This document shows, piece by piece, positions 1 through 10,908 of a stretch of 64,000 nucleotides of DNA. A program made the position numbers and the translations under genes. The notes under the pieces were generated by a model. The model was not told where the DNA came from, did not search any database, and worked only from the letters and a program-made list of their open reading frames with translations. Source of the stretch: Candidula unifasciata (Eukaryota; Mollusca; Gastropoda; Stylommatophora; Geomitridae); the NCBI GenBank assembly GCA_905116865.2, contig CAJHNH020007556.1:495501-559500 (forward strand), written 5' to 3'. Position 1 is the first letter of the stretch. Every line of letters begins with the position of its first letter.

Positions 1-119
1 TAGGATGCTTGTCCTTCCCGACAATAAAACAAGGTTCTAACCAGCTTAAAAGGAAATCATTATTTCTGTTAAACTGTCACTGTTATATAGAAAATAACAA
101 AAGAGAGTTCAAATGCACA

Positions 120-300
120 TAGAGTCAGATATGTTTTCGACACTGACTTGGCTCCCAGGTCAACCTAGCCTAAAATAAAATGGGTCTAGGTAATGTCCCA
201 GGATATATGGGCTATTGGTGGGATGTTGAACTCATCACCTACCCAGTGCATATCAATCTATAAAGATGGGATTTATCAGTGCGCCACTAGCATTAAAAAA
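120..300 (+). mobile_element. Old SINE family B fragment
   Basis: GACTTGGCTCCCAGGTCAAC, CTCATCACCTACCCAGTGC, AATCTATAAAGATGGG match the family B body in order. An A-rich and G-rich run follows. Confidence 0.55.
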
Positions 301-2480
301 AAAAGGGGGGGGGGGGGAGGCATGAAACTGTGGGGGGAAAATATCAATCCAATTGAGAAGTAGAACTAGTCTTCACGGTGATGAACAATGAAATAAAGGT
401 CTTGGCTGAAAAGCAATTATTTATACAATTACAAACAAGAATACATAAAATCACTCAGCTTTGCTGTGAGGCCTGTCACAGAATCTCCACCCATGCTTGA
501 AATCAGGATTTGCACGTCCTGGACATACATTCAGCAATTTCGAAGAATAACCAATCGGAGTCAGTGCCATCACATTAAAAAAAAAAAAGTTAAAACCAAA
601 GAAATTGTTTCACTATATTTATGTTCATATTCTGCTATTCATCATGAGGAGTTGTTGATGATTTTTTTTTTTTTGTTGTTGCCAGTAAGATAACTAATGT
701 CATTAGGCAGCCGGCTGCAAAAGGTTGAAGAACCAAGCATCAAAATGGGATGTCTCCATTTTTTAAGCCCTCAAGCGCGGTTCTTCCAGTATGCCCATGC
801 AAACCATCATGCAAAATCTTGCATTCTGAGTTGTTAATATACATTCCTTTAGATTTATATTCGATAGTGTGAGTAGCACAGTGTAGGTGAGTAAAACTGC
901 TTTTGCTTTTGTACGCTAGTGGTAGATTTCCAATGTCTAGTAGCTGTTTGCTTTTGGTGAAAGCATTTAACTTTTGCAGAAGAATAAAGAAGCAGTATGT
1001 ATGTGTAAATGATATAATATATATAGTTTGTTTTAGTGTATTTAGAATGACTATATCTGCATCTGAATAAATCTGATTTGTGAGGACTATCATCAAGCAC
1101 TCTGGACAGATCCATAGGTTTGCTCAAAAAGTGCAAAGTGACTGATCACACCCATTCTATGTTGATAACTTGTGCCCTTAGGAAGATGTTATTGAATAAA
1201 CTTGAAGACTTACTCAAGAAAAACCATCACGGAAGCAAGAAATGACTTATGGAGAATTTTAGAGTTGCTTAGAATAGAAGACTAGAGGAACATGATCGGA
1301 CAACTTAAACACCAGTATTTAGACAGGAGAATGGTGGGAATGTTCTGTTCAAAACTGCAAGCTTCAATTTTCAGCCATAGTGCAAAACCTGACTGCCTTT
1401 TCTTTTTTTCTATACAATGTCTTATTTTGACCAGTGTTATAATATGTTCTATGCTGTAACCAGTTTTAAGCAATAGTTTTGTGCTAGCAAGCATTGAATT
1501 TCACCACATTGCACTTGTTGAAATATGCAGTCCAATGTAGATACAGACTTCTGCCTATAACTCCCAAGTTTAATTTGTATTAAACAGATTTTATTGATGG
1601 TTCACTAAGGGACATCATCCTGCTAATTATCTCTGTGGTATTTTTACGAAACTGAAAATTTTATCTTGTTTATACTCCCAGGTTATAACTATTCCGGTCA
1701 CAGATTAATTACCAGTATATTCTGTAGCTTAAAACATTACCACATCTAAAATTTGAAATGGTCTATAAACCCTGACCCCCTCTTATTTTTTTTTAAAGTC
1801 TTCTACCGACTCCGTAATTTTTAATAGTTTTAAAAAAAAAATGAAAATCTGTATTAGAGTCACTCCCCCACCCCAAGAGTCAAGTTTGTGTGTGTTTCAG
1901 TATATGGAAGTGAGGTTAAACAGTCAAGAGCAGGATGTGGCTATTCCTTGAGTGAGCCCAGAACAAGAGCACCATGTATTGGTTCTGCGTTTATGGAAAC
2001 CTCCTTGGATGGCAGGAAAGGCTCTGTCCCTGCCTTCTCTTGAGGGCTGATCAGCTTTACATGGCTTCTCTGGACCAGCCTAATGTGGGGCACCAACTTT
2101 GACCTGAGGAAGAAAGATAACCACACAGCAGTGAGGCTGCAGTATCCCATGAAACTAACAGGGAAGGCTAACCCAGTCAACAAATGCGTGCAGAAGTAAG
2201 ATGTGTCGTCCAAAAGGTGCAAGTATCGTAGCCATGATGTAAATGGGCACAAGGCAATTACATTTGATGAACGCAGAAGAATAAAGAAGCAGTATGTGTG
2301 TGTAAATGATATCACAGACCACTTTAATTTGTTCTGTTTACCTAATGGTAGGGCCAAAGGCCACCACATTATCTAGAACGGTTTGGATACAAATAGCTTG
2401 CATGTTGGCAAGTTTAGAATACAAAAACAATCATATGTTGTTCCTTTGAGTATTTTGGGTACATTATTGTCAGTAAATGT
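301..2480. other. No gene seen; AT-rich non-coding DNA
   Basis: Contains a G run (303-317), poly-A and poly-T runs and one copy of an unknown dispersed repeat (975-1015). Open frames here are short and have no splice or family support. Confidence 0.6.
2155..2330. repeat. Dispersed repeat shared with 975-1015 and 59400-59465
   Basis: GTGCAGAAGTAAGATGTGTC and GGCTAACCC recur near 59410-59450 (CTGCAGAAGTAAGATGT). AGAATAAAGAAGCAGTATGT and GTGTAAATGATAT recur at 980-1012. Family unknown. Confidence 0.55.
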
Positions 2481-2496
2481 GATCTCACCGCTAGAC

Positions 2497-2651
2497 CAGT
2501 GGCTCTCAACCTTTCTTAATGCCGCGACCCTTTAAAATACAGTTCCTCATGTTGTGGCGACCCCACAACCATACAAATATTTTCGTTGCTACTTCATAAA
2601 TTCAATGAATATGTTTTGCGATTGTGGCGACCCACAGGTTGAGAACAACTG
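2497..2651. mobile_element. SPIN-like hAT miniature element 1
   Basis: 155 bp with ends CAGTGGCTCTCAACC and GGTTGAGAACAACTG. It is flanked by 8-bp target duplications CGCTAGAC (2489-2496) and AGCTAGAC (2652-2659). The interior has GCGACCCTTT and TGTTGTGGCGACC. No coding capacity. It is inserted in the head of a family B SINE. Confidence 0.85.
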
Positions 2652-2870
2652 AGCTAGACGCTCGCCTGCGGATCCAAAGGTCATGGGTTCTGTTCCTGAT
2701 GGAGCCAGACTTGTTTCAGAAATGACCTGGGTACCAGGTATAGTCCTGGGAAGTAAAGACGGCTGGTGTGATGCTGACCACTTCTCCCACTGAGTGCCAA
2801 TTAATCTATAAATTATAGGTCTAGCAGGATATGCCTGAAGGCCTGGAAAAGGGCCCTTTACCTTTTACTG
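2652..2870 (+). mobile_element. SINE family B copy, split by SPIN-like element 1
   Basis: Head AGCTAGACGCTCGCCTGCGG, CATGGGTTCTGTTCC, GTAAAGACGGCTGGTGTGAT, ATAGGTCTAGCAGG, GGGCCCTTTACC. The start of the element is to the left of 2497. Confidence 0.78.
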
Positions 2871-4140
2871 TCAGTCAAATTCTAAAGAACAGTTTTAGGG
2901 CAGGGTCCACATGTTTTGTTTCCACTGCCATCTCCAGATGCTGGATTGGAAATACCCTCTAAATATTACAGTACTGAATTTGCTTGGCTTGTGCTCTGGC
3001 AAGCAGAATGTTAGAGATCAAATAAAATTGATCACATGCAACAATAAATGAATGTATATCAGAGAAATGTGTCTTCAGTATCGCCTATAGGGGCTAGCTC
3101 TTCAAAATGCAGAAAAGAATATTTCCTTTTTTTTTTTTAAATGAACCTCAGCAAAAAATAATGGGAAAACAAGATGTGTATTCTCTACGTTTATGTAAAT
3201 GACAGGAAATGCAGCTTTCATTATAGTCAAGCACACTCAGTTGCATTTCAGCAGTAGGGTGTTTGTAGTCAATGTTGTTATATTGTCACGCTTAACGTCA
3301 GTAGACTTAGTGTGTTGACTAGACCTTAGTTAAGATCAGATAGTCTGTACTTGCATTTGACTCAGTAATTTTCTAGGTATACATGCAGGTCTCATTCAGA
3401 CTGCCTGCCCTGAGCTACTTATTATCTTGAAAACCAGTGCAGAAGAAAATGCCTTAACAGTGCTATGCATGTCTTATGCTTCATATGCTTTACTCTTAAA
3501 TGAATTGTCATACAAGAATTACGTGTATTTAATTTGTTTTGCTCATCTAAGCATTCCTTTATGTATGTTTTATATATTGGTTGTAATAGCCCTGTTCACA
3601 GAGTTTGTATTATTTTTACATTGTGTAAACAAATTCATTGACACCTTGTATGAGGTTACATCTAATTGTGCCCCTGCTACGTATTTGTACATTTTTGCTT
3701 AAATTATAATTAGTTGTAAATGTGGTTGATATATTGTCGTGTCAGAAAAGTAAGAAATTGCTGTATATTATAAAGCCTGGATGAGGAGCATCTGTTAATT
3801 AAATTTCTGTATCTTCTTGAAAGAAAAATTAACAGAAACTGTTTTGAGCTATGTGCCTGCAAGATGCAGATATTTTCAACCAACATTCATGTTTACAAAC
3901 GTGGCAGTACTTCTGTAGACAGGTGAGAACTACAGACTGATCAGAGAAATGAGATGTAGACAGTCAGTATTTGTGAGCATGTTACGAGAAGGAATGAACA
4001 CATGGACATGGTGACAGCTGGCAAGTTTGGTGGTACTGGAGCAGAAGGTACACACAGATGAATTTGCCCACATAGTGCGTGACAAAAGAAGCAGGCTGAT
4101 AGATTAGCTGCTGCCTCTCTGGGTGGTAAGCTATTTTATT
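2871..4140. other. No gene seen; AT-rich DNA
   Basis: No family match on either strand. The open frame around 3427-3702 is hydrophobic and T-rich and looks like chance or UTR. Confidence 0.5.
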
Positions 4141-4144
4141 ATTA

Positions 4145-4346
4145 AGTGGATGCAAAGACTCTCTGGCATCAGATGGACCGTGCAACAGAATCTGGAGAGA
4201 CTAATCCTGCTGGGAGTGAGCAGAGAGTCAACAGTTTTCTTCATGCAGGGGAAAAGAAGGCAGACTCTAATCAGGTTGCAACTGCCGCCACCAGTAGCAG
4301 AACTCTTCATTGGCTGCCAAGGAAAGTAACAGAGTATATTTGGTAA
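4145..4346 (+). CDS. Weak candidate terminal exon of an unrecognised gene
   Basis: After a possible acceptor (TTTTATTATTAAG) an open frame reads DAKTLWHQMDRATESGETNP, AGSEQRVNSFLHAGEKKADS, NQVATAATSSRTLHWLPRKV, TEYIW, stop. Composition is protein-like, but AGCAGAACTCTTCATTGGCT weakly resembles the LINE end at 36685, so it could be repeat-derived. No upstream exon was found. Confidence 0.25.
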
Positions 4347-7300
4347 TGTCCCATTTATTTAAGTTTTTGACTCAGTCATTTAGACACTGCTGGATCTGAG
4401 TTGGAAGTTTGTGCAGTTAATCAATGTGCACATTATAACCACTGTAGCGGTTGGTTATAAGTTTGAATATTTCCAGCTGTGATTTAATATTATTTCTTTT
4501 ATTACTGTACCTTAAACCAACCTATACTATATGTTTAAAACAAGAATACCTACTGTAAAAATCGTAACCAAAAGTATTTGTTACAAAACCATACAGTTGT
4601 AATCATTTAAAAAGTGTTGTTTAGCAGTCAGTCGTATAAATATATATCCATCACGACTCATAAATTTGAACAATGATGACAGCAAAATACTTTCAGCTTT
4701 ACTATCTCATTGTAATATTAACACTATATCCTTCCCACTTTCATTAACTACCATATATTGTAAACACTGCCATATTTAATTCAATACAGCTCAAGTTCTA
4801 CATGTATAAATAAATTTAACTAAAATAATGCCACCATCAGTTTAATCAGAAGTTAATGAGTTAACTTGTTCCTTAAACATTCATTTCTTAAAAGAAACTT
4901 AGATGCTTAAATACTTTTCTTATTTCTCTTAATTTGTTGATCATAAGTCATCTTCTGTTCAGCCATAACTCAACCAGGTTTGTAAAACTTGGGGTTTGAA
5001 GTGAGAACTTCCACAATTGCACCACTTTATCAATTTTTTTTTTTTGGGGGGGAGCTCAGTGTCAAAAATTAGTTTCAATGTATAATCTCTACTGTAACAA
5101 TATACTATTTTCAGTTCTAAAGTAAGCATTCATAAAAAAAAAAAAAAAAAAACTAATGTCCAGTTTTATGAACTCAATAATAAACATGCGTGCGCGCACA
5201 CACATAAATATAAATATTAGAGATTTATATGGTAAAGTGATCTAGCCATTTGCCTTATGCTTTCAAGGTTTTGGGCTCAGTCCCCCCCCCCCCTTTTCAT
5301 TTGGTTCATGCAAATGTAGCTACAGAATTTGTGCTTGGTGAGAAGCTGTTAGCAGTCTGTTAACTGTTACGCTGAAAGAGACTGAGCCATATGGTATCAA
5401 ACCAAGGGCAGTGAAGCTGATCCTCTCACCTTAAAAAAAAAAAAAAAAAAATTATGATTTATTAGACGGTTGCTGTATTAGATCTGGCTAAAGCTTAAAC
5501 CATACCAATATAGAATTTGTTTCTTCCAGCCTTATGTTCACCCATGCAAAAAGCAACCATACGATGAGCTGTTATACTTTTTATGCTGTATATAGTTTTT
5601 TTTTTTTTTTGTGTGACCAATATCTTTTTATGCTGTATAGATTGTGTGACATATCCTTCTATCCTTGACTTCAAGCTATAATGGCTGATACTGTCAGTAA
5701 GCTGGGTTTTGCTGATGCGATTTCCCTATTTTTTGACTAGGAGTCCAAAGGTTCCTTCGCCCAGCTATTGAGTTACTTGGTATGACACTAATAATTTCAT
5801 GTGAATTTGAAGGAGTCCAAAGGTTCCTTCGCCCAGCTATTGAGTTACTTGGTATGACACTAATAATTTCATGTGAATTTGTGTTCCTATTATGCCGGTG
5901 GAATGTTGTTGACTGCACTAAAATGGCGGGTGGCTGATTACATTCTGAGTGGTATGTACTTTAGCGGGTGCAGTGACAGCTTTCATGACTGACAACTTGA
6001 ACCAATATTGTGCTGCTGTTCTGTTGTGAGACTGTTAGATTTGGCACATCTTACAGCGGCCTTATGCACTTTTACTTTGCACCTGGGAGCTTCAAGATTT
6101 TGCTTTGACTGACACATTTTTCACTAGTTTTCAGATGGGACATTAAAGGACATAGTGTATTATTTTCATTGGCACAGTAATGGAGTAGTTATAGGGCAAC
6201 CCATTTGCTTGATATTCAAACCTCGATTAACACTTTCTCTTCTGCTATGACTTTCCTTTCTCTGCTGTACAGTTATTGTAATTAATATCATTTTCGCTGT
6301 ATAGTTTATTCCAACTATCTTTGTATGCTATACAGTCTATTGTAACCATAAATGGACATGTCCGTTTCTTGTGTTAATTATATTTGTCCTGCTTATGTAA
6401 AGTAACCTGTTTGTTACCATGTGAGTGTCAACCACAGTTGCGTTAACTAAGTGCAGTTAACTGTTATATTTATGTCTGTAATTATACTTAAATTATTTTC
6501 ATATAATCAGAATGCTTTTTGCTCCGCAGTGGCAGCGGACATGGGATCGTCTCTCCACATTGTACATAGCTTATTGCTTTTTTTGTTTTGTAGCAAGCTT
6601 CTTGTGTTAGCACAGTGAACTTGCAGTGACATTATATATGTGTTTGTGTGTTTCTATCTTTTCAATTTTATTTACTTACATTTTCCCCCTTTAGATTATC
6701 ATTTACACGGAATAGTTTTTCAGTTGTGTGTTCTCACATACAGCAGTATAGCCCTGAATTCAGTCCTGAGTAGTGATATTTGATTTGCTTCTGCCAGTAG
6801 TTGACAACATTTTTATAGTTCGCGTTCTTTAAGAGGTCATGTGCCTAGGCATGGGTGGAACTTTATTTGCAACAAAAGAAAGTTAATCAATGTTATGACA
6901 GGCTGTGGTTTGACCATGTAGCATATGAGAGGTTTGAAGAGTTGCTGAAAGAAGAAAATCTCCATGTGGGTTCATTTTGGAGAACAAAGAACAGAACAAA
7001 GAACAGACAGTGGTCCGCAAGTGAACAACCCGGGCAAGGAGTATTGGGACCAGCCTTCATTCTGTTGACACACTGATTGATTATTTTTGAAATGAATGTC
7101 TGCAGAAAGGGCTTTAGGAATATAAACACTTTACTATATGCCCCAGTAATAGAGGGTATGGTTTCTGGAAGAAGAGGTATAGGTTGACCAGCATGATGGC
7201 GGACAGTGGATATCAAGGAAAGGACACGAAATAGGAAAATTAAAGGGCAGTGTGGCTTTTTTTGGCATGTTGTAATGAGAGCGACATTCTAAAAAAAAAA

Positions 7301-8071
7301 AAAAAAACACACCCAACTGCTGCATGGTGATAATAAATATATACAGAAATAAAAAAACATTTGTAAAACAGTGCTTGATCATTTGCTATTTGTATATTTT
7401 GAATTCACTGGTTTGCTTTTATATATATATATATATATCCATCCATTATTTTGGCAGACTAGCTATAGCTAGCATTCCATATGCATCATAGCCGTCAGAT
7501 TTGACCTTTGCAAAGATTTCTACATATTTTTCCTTCTTATTTTTCAAAAGCATTTTTCAGATAGTTGTGACTCCAGGTGACTGTAAACTGTTATGTTGTA
7601 TGTGATCTATACACTATTCCATCATCTCATATGTATATCATGGTCTTGTTTTTAACAATTCTTTTTTATGATGGGGCTGCATAACTTTGTATAGCTTATT
7701 TTTATATGTAATCTAGAATAAGAAATTACACTTTACATTTACACATTTCTACAGTTTAATTTTCTTTAATGCTCTATTAAAGTGTCTACGCTAATATTAA
7801 TCGCTTTGTATGTTAATCTTGTTTTTAGTAACACACTGTGGTTCAGGTCGCTAAAACAGAGAGGTCACAAATTTGAAGCTGTAGATTAAATGTGTAACTT
7901 TAAAATTTTAAGAATGCATTATTTAGTTTGCTCACACCATGTTATCATACTTCGGGAGTTTGGTTTGAATGTGTGAGGCGGGTGTCAGTAGACTGCTTCA
8001 CTATCTCCTTATTAATGGTTGGTGGATAAATTCTCGGAACTGAGTTGCAGTTCTGATTCATTGGTGTTCAG
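4347..8071. other. Long SINE-poor AT-rich stretch
   Basis: Apart from the 72-bp duplication and homopolymers (5130-5152, 5433-5450, 7291-7307, TA run at 7421-7438) I see no repeats or genes. The lack of SINEs contrasts with the rest of the window. A long 3' UTR is possible but unproven. Confidence 0.4.
5741..5884 (+). repeat. Perfect 72-bp tandem duplication
   Basis: Copies at 5741-5812 and 5813-5884 are identical for the first 70 bp (beginning GAGTCCAAAGGTTCCTTCGC). Recent duplication in otherwise unique AT-rich DNA. Confidence 0.97.
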
Positions 8072-8140
8072 GTTCATTGAAAAAAGGCCTGCATCTGTCA
8101 AAGCAAGCCTTGAAAAATGGCCAGCATCGGTTGCAGAGAG
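8072..8140 (+). CDS. Weak candidate for an upstream WDR34 N-terminal exon
   Basis: 69 nt between a TTCAG acceptor and a GTTAGT donor, ending in phase 2 as the 20511 exon requires. The joined reading, VKASLEKWPASVAER then [10 protein letters not shown], places a Trp about 15 residues before CQT, like human SVPSQW...SCQT. It has no in-frame ATG, so a further exon would be needed, and FAM136A would sit antisense inside the 12-kb intron. Chance is a serious alternative. Confidence 0.25.
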
Positions 8141-8294
8141 GTTAGTTTAGAATTTATTTCCCCTGTATTTTATCTTTGTGGGAAGTGTGTCCTATAGCGT
8201 CATTTTTCTTTTAACACAGAATCCAGCTTCCTGGGCTTTTGTGTGTGGTGCAAGCCAATTGTATTTGGCGACTAATTAGGGGCGTTTCTTTTGA

Positions 8295-8485
8295 ACCCAG
8301 ACTGCAACTGCCTGAGAGGCAAGGAACCAACAGTTTGCAAACAACTCAGCCAAATCTGTAAATGGGATGTGCATGCAGAGCTCAAAGTTCTGTTAACAAA
8401 ACATAAGCTCAGAAGCAGATGAACAATGGGGACTGGTGTTTACAGCTGGTGAACTCGAAGAAGAAACCAGCAATACTGGCACCCA
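8295..8485 (+). mobile_element. SINE-like family C copy
   Basis: CTGCCTGAGAGGCAAGGAAC, CAGCCAAATCTGTAAATGGG, AGCTGGTGAACTCGAAGAAG. Same order as at 14812, 17418 and 24830. Confidence 0.7.
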
Positions 8486-8489
8486 ATGC

Positions 8490-9560
8490 CACGAGTTCAG
8501 GGAAACATTAACTCTTTTACCCAGATGCCACAAAGCCTACATGCTGTTGGGTCCAGTTCCCCACAAATATGTTTCATGCGCAAATGTTTCAGTCAGGATA
8601 ATGCATTGACTAAAAAGTGTTTTGGAGATTCTCACTTTGAGGTTTAAAAAACGCATATAAATATATTTTATGTAAGTTTATTAATGGCCTGCATTTAATT
8701 ATTTTTAAGATTTTTTTAGTGTGGAATTCTAGCAGTGTTTATAACCCATTTTTTTCCACCAGAAAAATTCTCAAAGAAAGCAGTTTGCTTTTTTTTTAAA
8801 TTGTACCAAATGCTCCTCCCCCCCCCCCCCCCCCCCCACCATTTGAAATGGGTCTTTCACTTTGCCTTACCTTCCATTCTGTATCCTGTGTTGATCAGTT
8901 ATCAGAAGCTTTGCAGTATAGCTGTGGCATTATTTGATATCTACAACTCACTGTAATCATTTATTATTTGCCTTATGCTAAAAATAAAAATATAGACACA
9001 TGTGAAAATTGTTTCTTTTCAAATGACATTTTAATACTGCCTCCTTGAGAGTGTGATGAAAGTCTTTTGTAGCACTATGCTTATATTATAGTTAAAGAAT
9101 AAATATATTTTACTATGTATTGTCATAAATTATAGTTTTACTTAACAATACTGATTCAGACAAAAATCAGTTATGGTATAAACCACTGTACCATACTGAA
9201 CTCTTTGTTTCTTAAAATGTCTAAAACATTCTACTAAAAAAAAAAAAAAAAAAAAAAAAGGACAAAGGTTTAAAAAACATAGGGTCAGAATTCACAAAGA
9301 TTGGTCTTCATTTGTTAAAAGTTCTAAAAATGTTTTTCCTCCACTTCTCCTTTTACCAGTTGGGAGCATTGAAGTGGTTCTCTCTTCAGGATACCTTGAC
9401 CACACACCCTTGATGTTGTTGCATTTTTCAGCAAGCTAAATATTGTACAATTAACCATGATCCAAGAGCTTGTAGCCAAATTTACCAATCACTGTCAAGG
9501 TATTTTTAATTTTTTTTCAAGAGTGTGTCAGAGTAATACTGAGGCAAGGTGCTTTTTCAT
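8490..9560. other. Non-coding DNA with a C run and A run
   Basis: C run at 8818-8837 and A run at 9236-9259. Nothing else recognised. Confidence 0.5.
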
Positions 9561-9564
9561 GGGT

Positions 9565-9775
9565 GTATTGGCATCTGTGGTTTAGGCGTTGGGAATGGCA
9601 GGTTCGATCGCAGCTGCAGACGATTTGTCTTGCATTTGTTTTGACAGTGGTACCGAGAGCTGACCGTTCAGTATAATGGCAAACTACTGAACGTAAAATA
9701 TGCCTAGAAAAACTACAACAGCTAAAAAAATGCTAGGGGTTGGTTCTCCAACATCCTGTAAAGGATTAGCAACTA
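9565..9775 (+). mobile_element. SINE family A copy
   Basis: tRNA-like head (GCAGGTTCGATCGCAGCTGC), then GACAGTGGTACCGAGAGC, GGCAAACTACTGAACGTAAA and TGTAAAGGATTAGCAACTAA. The same order occurs at 16790, 49935, 51485 and, reversed, 57428. Confidence 0.8.
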
Positions 9776-10397
9776 ACTTCAATGAAGCACACACAGTTCT
9801 TTTCCAAGGTCAATATGTCTTTTCCAAGGTAAAATTCAAGACTCAAGGTCAGAGCCACAATTTCAAGGTAAAAATCAAGATTTCAGGTCGGCTACGAACC
9901 CTGATGTTTGCACAGCAGTACACATGCTTGCCTGTATAGGCAGCTGTGTTTGCTGCTTCTTAAGTAATCATGAATTTGTGTCTGACCAGCAAGGCTACAA
10001 AGTTGACTAAGCCTCAGAATAAACACTAGATCATACTGAGAACTTTATCAACACTGCCTAGGAAAGAAAAGTGGTGAGGATATCCTACCTAATAATCCGT
10101 GACCTACGATATGTGATTTACATTTCACATCTATACAACATCATTTTACTATGAGATTGCTTTTACCAGTGTAAGAACTCTTTTACTCCTATTCCAGAAG
10201 TGAGTGAACACATCCAAAAATGATTAGTATTTACAACTTTAAAGATCCCAGTGAACTTTGTAACAAACTGGACAAATAAGTAGTAAACAACTGCTACCAC
10301 ACAACTAACAAGCTCACACCACACGCTGCCTTCCTGATTAAATACTTGATAACAGAAACACACAATGAACATAACCATATATAATAATCTTATAAAA

Positions 10398-10595
10398 TTA
10401 ATAATTTTTGCTGTTCAAAGTGTCCAATATTTTCTTGGTAAGTCCTGGAACAAGTTCAACATGTGTCTTGGCACACTCAATGACACATTTCTCCAGATTT
10501 GCACGGCCATTCGCAACATCTTTATCTGTAGGTTTAACAGGCAGGGCATCGCGCACATTGTCTTGGCAACTCATAGCACATCGCTGAAGTCGATT
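10398..10595 (-). CDS. FAM136A: FAM136A last coding exon
   Basis: On the minus strand, after the acceptor CCACAATACAG, the reading is NRLQRCAMSCQDNVRDALPV, a linker, ANLEKCVIECAKTHVELVPG, LTKKILDTL, SKNY, stop. Two CX3C motifs (CAMSC, CVIEC) and the ending match human FAM136A (RCTMHCNDKAKDS, SCVTKCVDDHMHLIPTMTKKM). The exon is 65 codons plus stop and is in phase 0 with the upstream exon. The family is a small protein linked to mitochondria. Confidence 0.95.
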   Translation of the reverse strand, partial: NRLQRCAMSCQDNVRDALPVKPTDKDVANGRANLEKCVIECAKTHVELVPGLTKKILDTLNSKNY

Positions 10596-10908
10596 CTGTA
10601 TTGTGGAAAACGCATAAAATCAGTTCACTTGCCATAACATACACTGACTAACTGAAAATTACTATCAACATCTGATTTGAAATATTTACTTGAAAATGTG
10701 ATGCTGTTATTAAGACATCCAAACATACGTATAACTGTCAACAACAACAAAAATTATAAAGCAGCTGTTACGTTTCCTGTCAGTGCTTGAGTAATAAAGT
10801 CTACTTGTCTTGTTACTTTAAAAAATCTGTTAGTGTGCAAAAGATAAAATAACTCTATAGGACAATCTTTCCCATTTGGTTGCCTGCTGAGCTTATTTAG
10901 TTAAATCA

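Noticed and set aside
3427..3702. 91-codon hydrophobic frame
   Set aside because: T-rich chance frame without splice sites, start context or family match.
8118..8141. Start codon ATGGCCAGC with MASIGCRE before a donor as WDR34 exon 1
   Set aside because: Ends in phase 0, but the next exon requires phase 2; the other frame of the same segment fits better.
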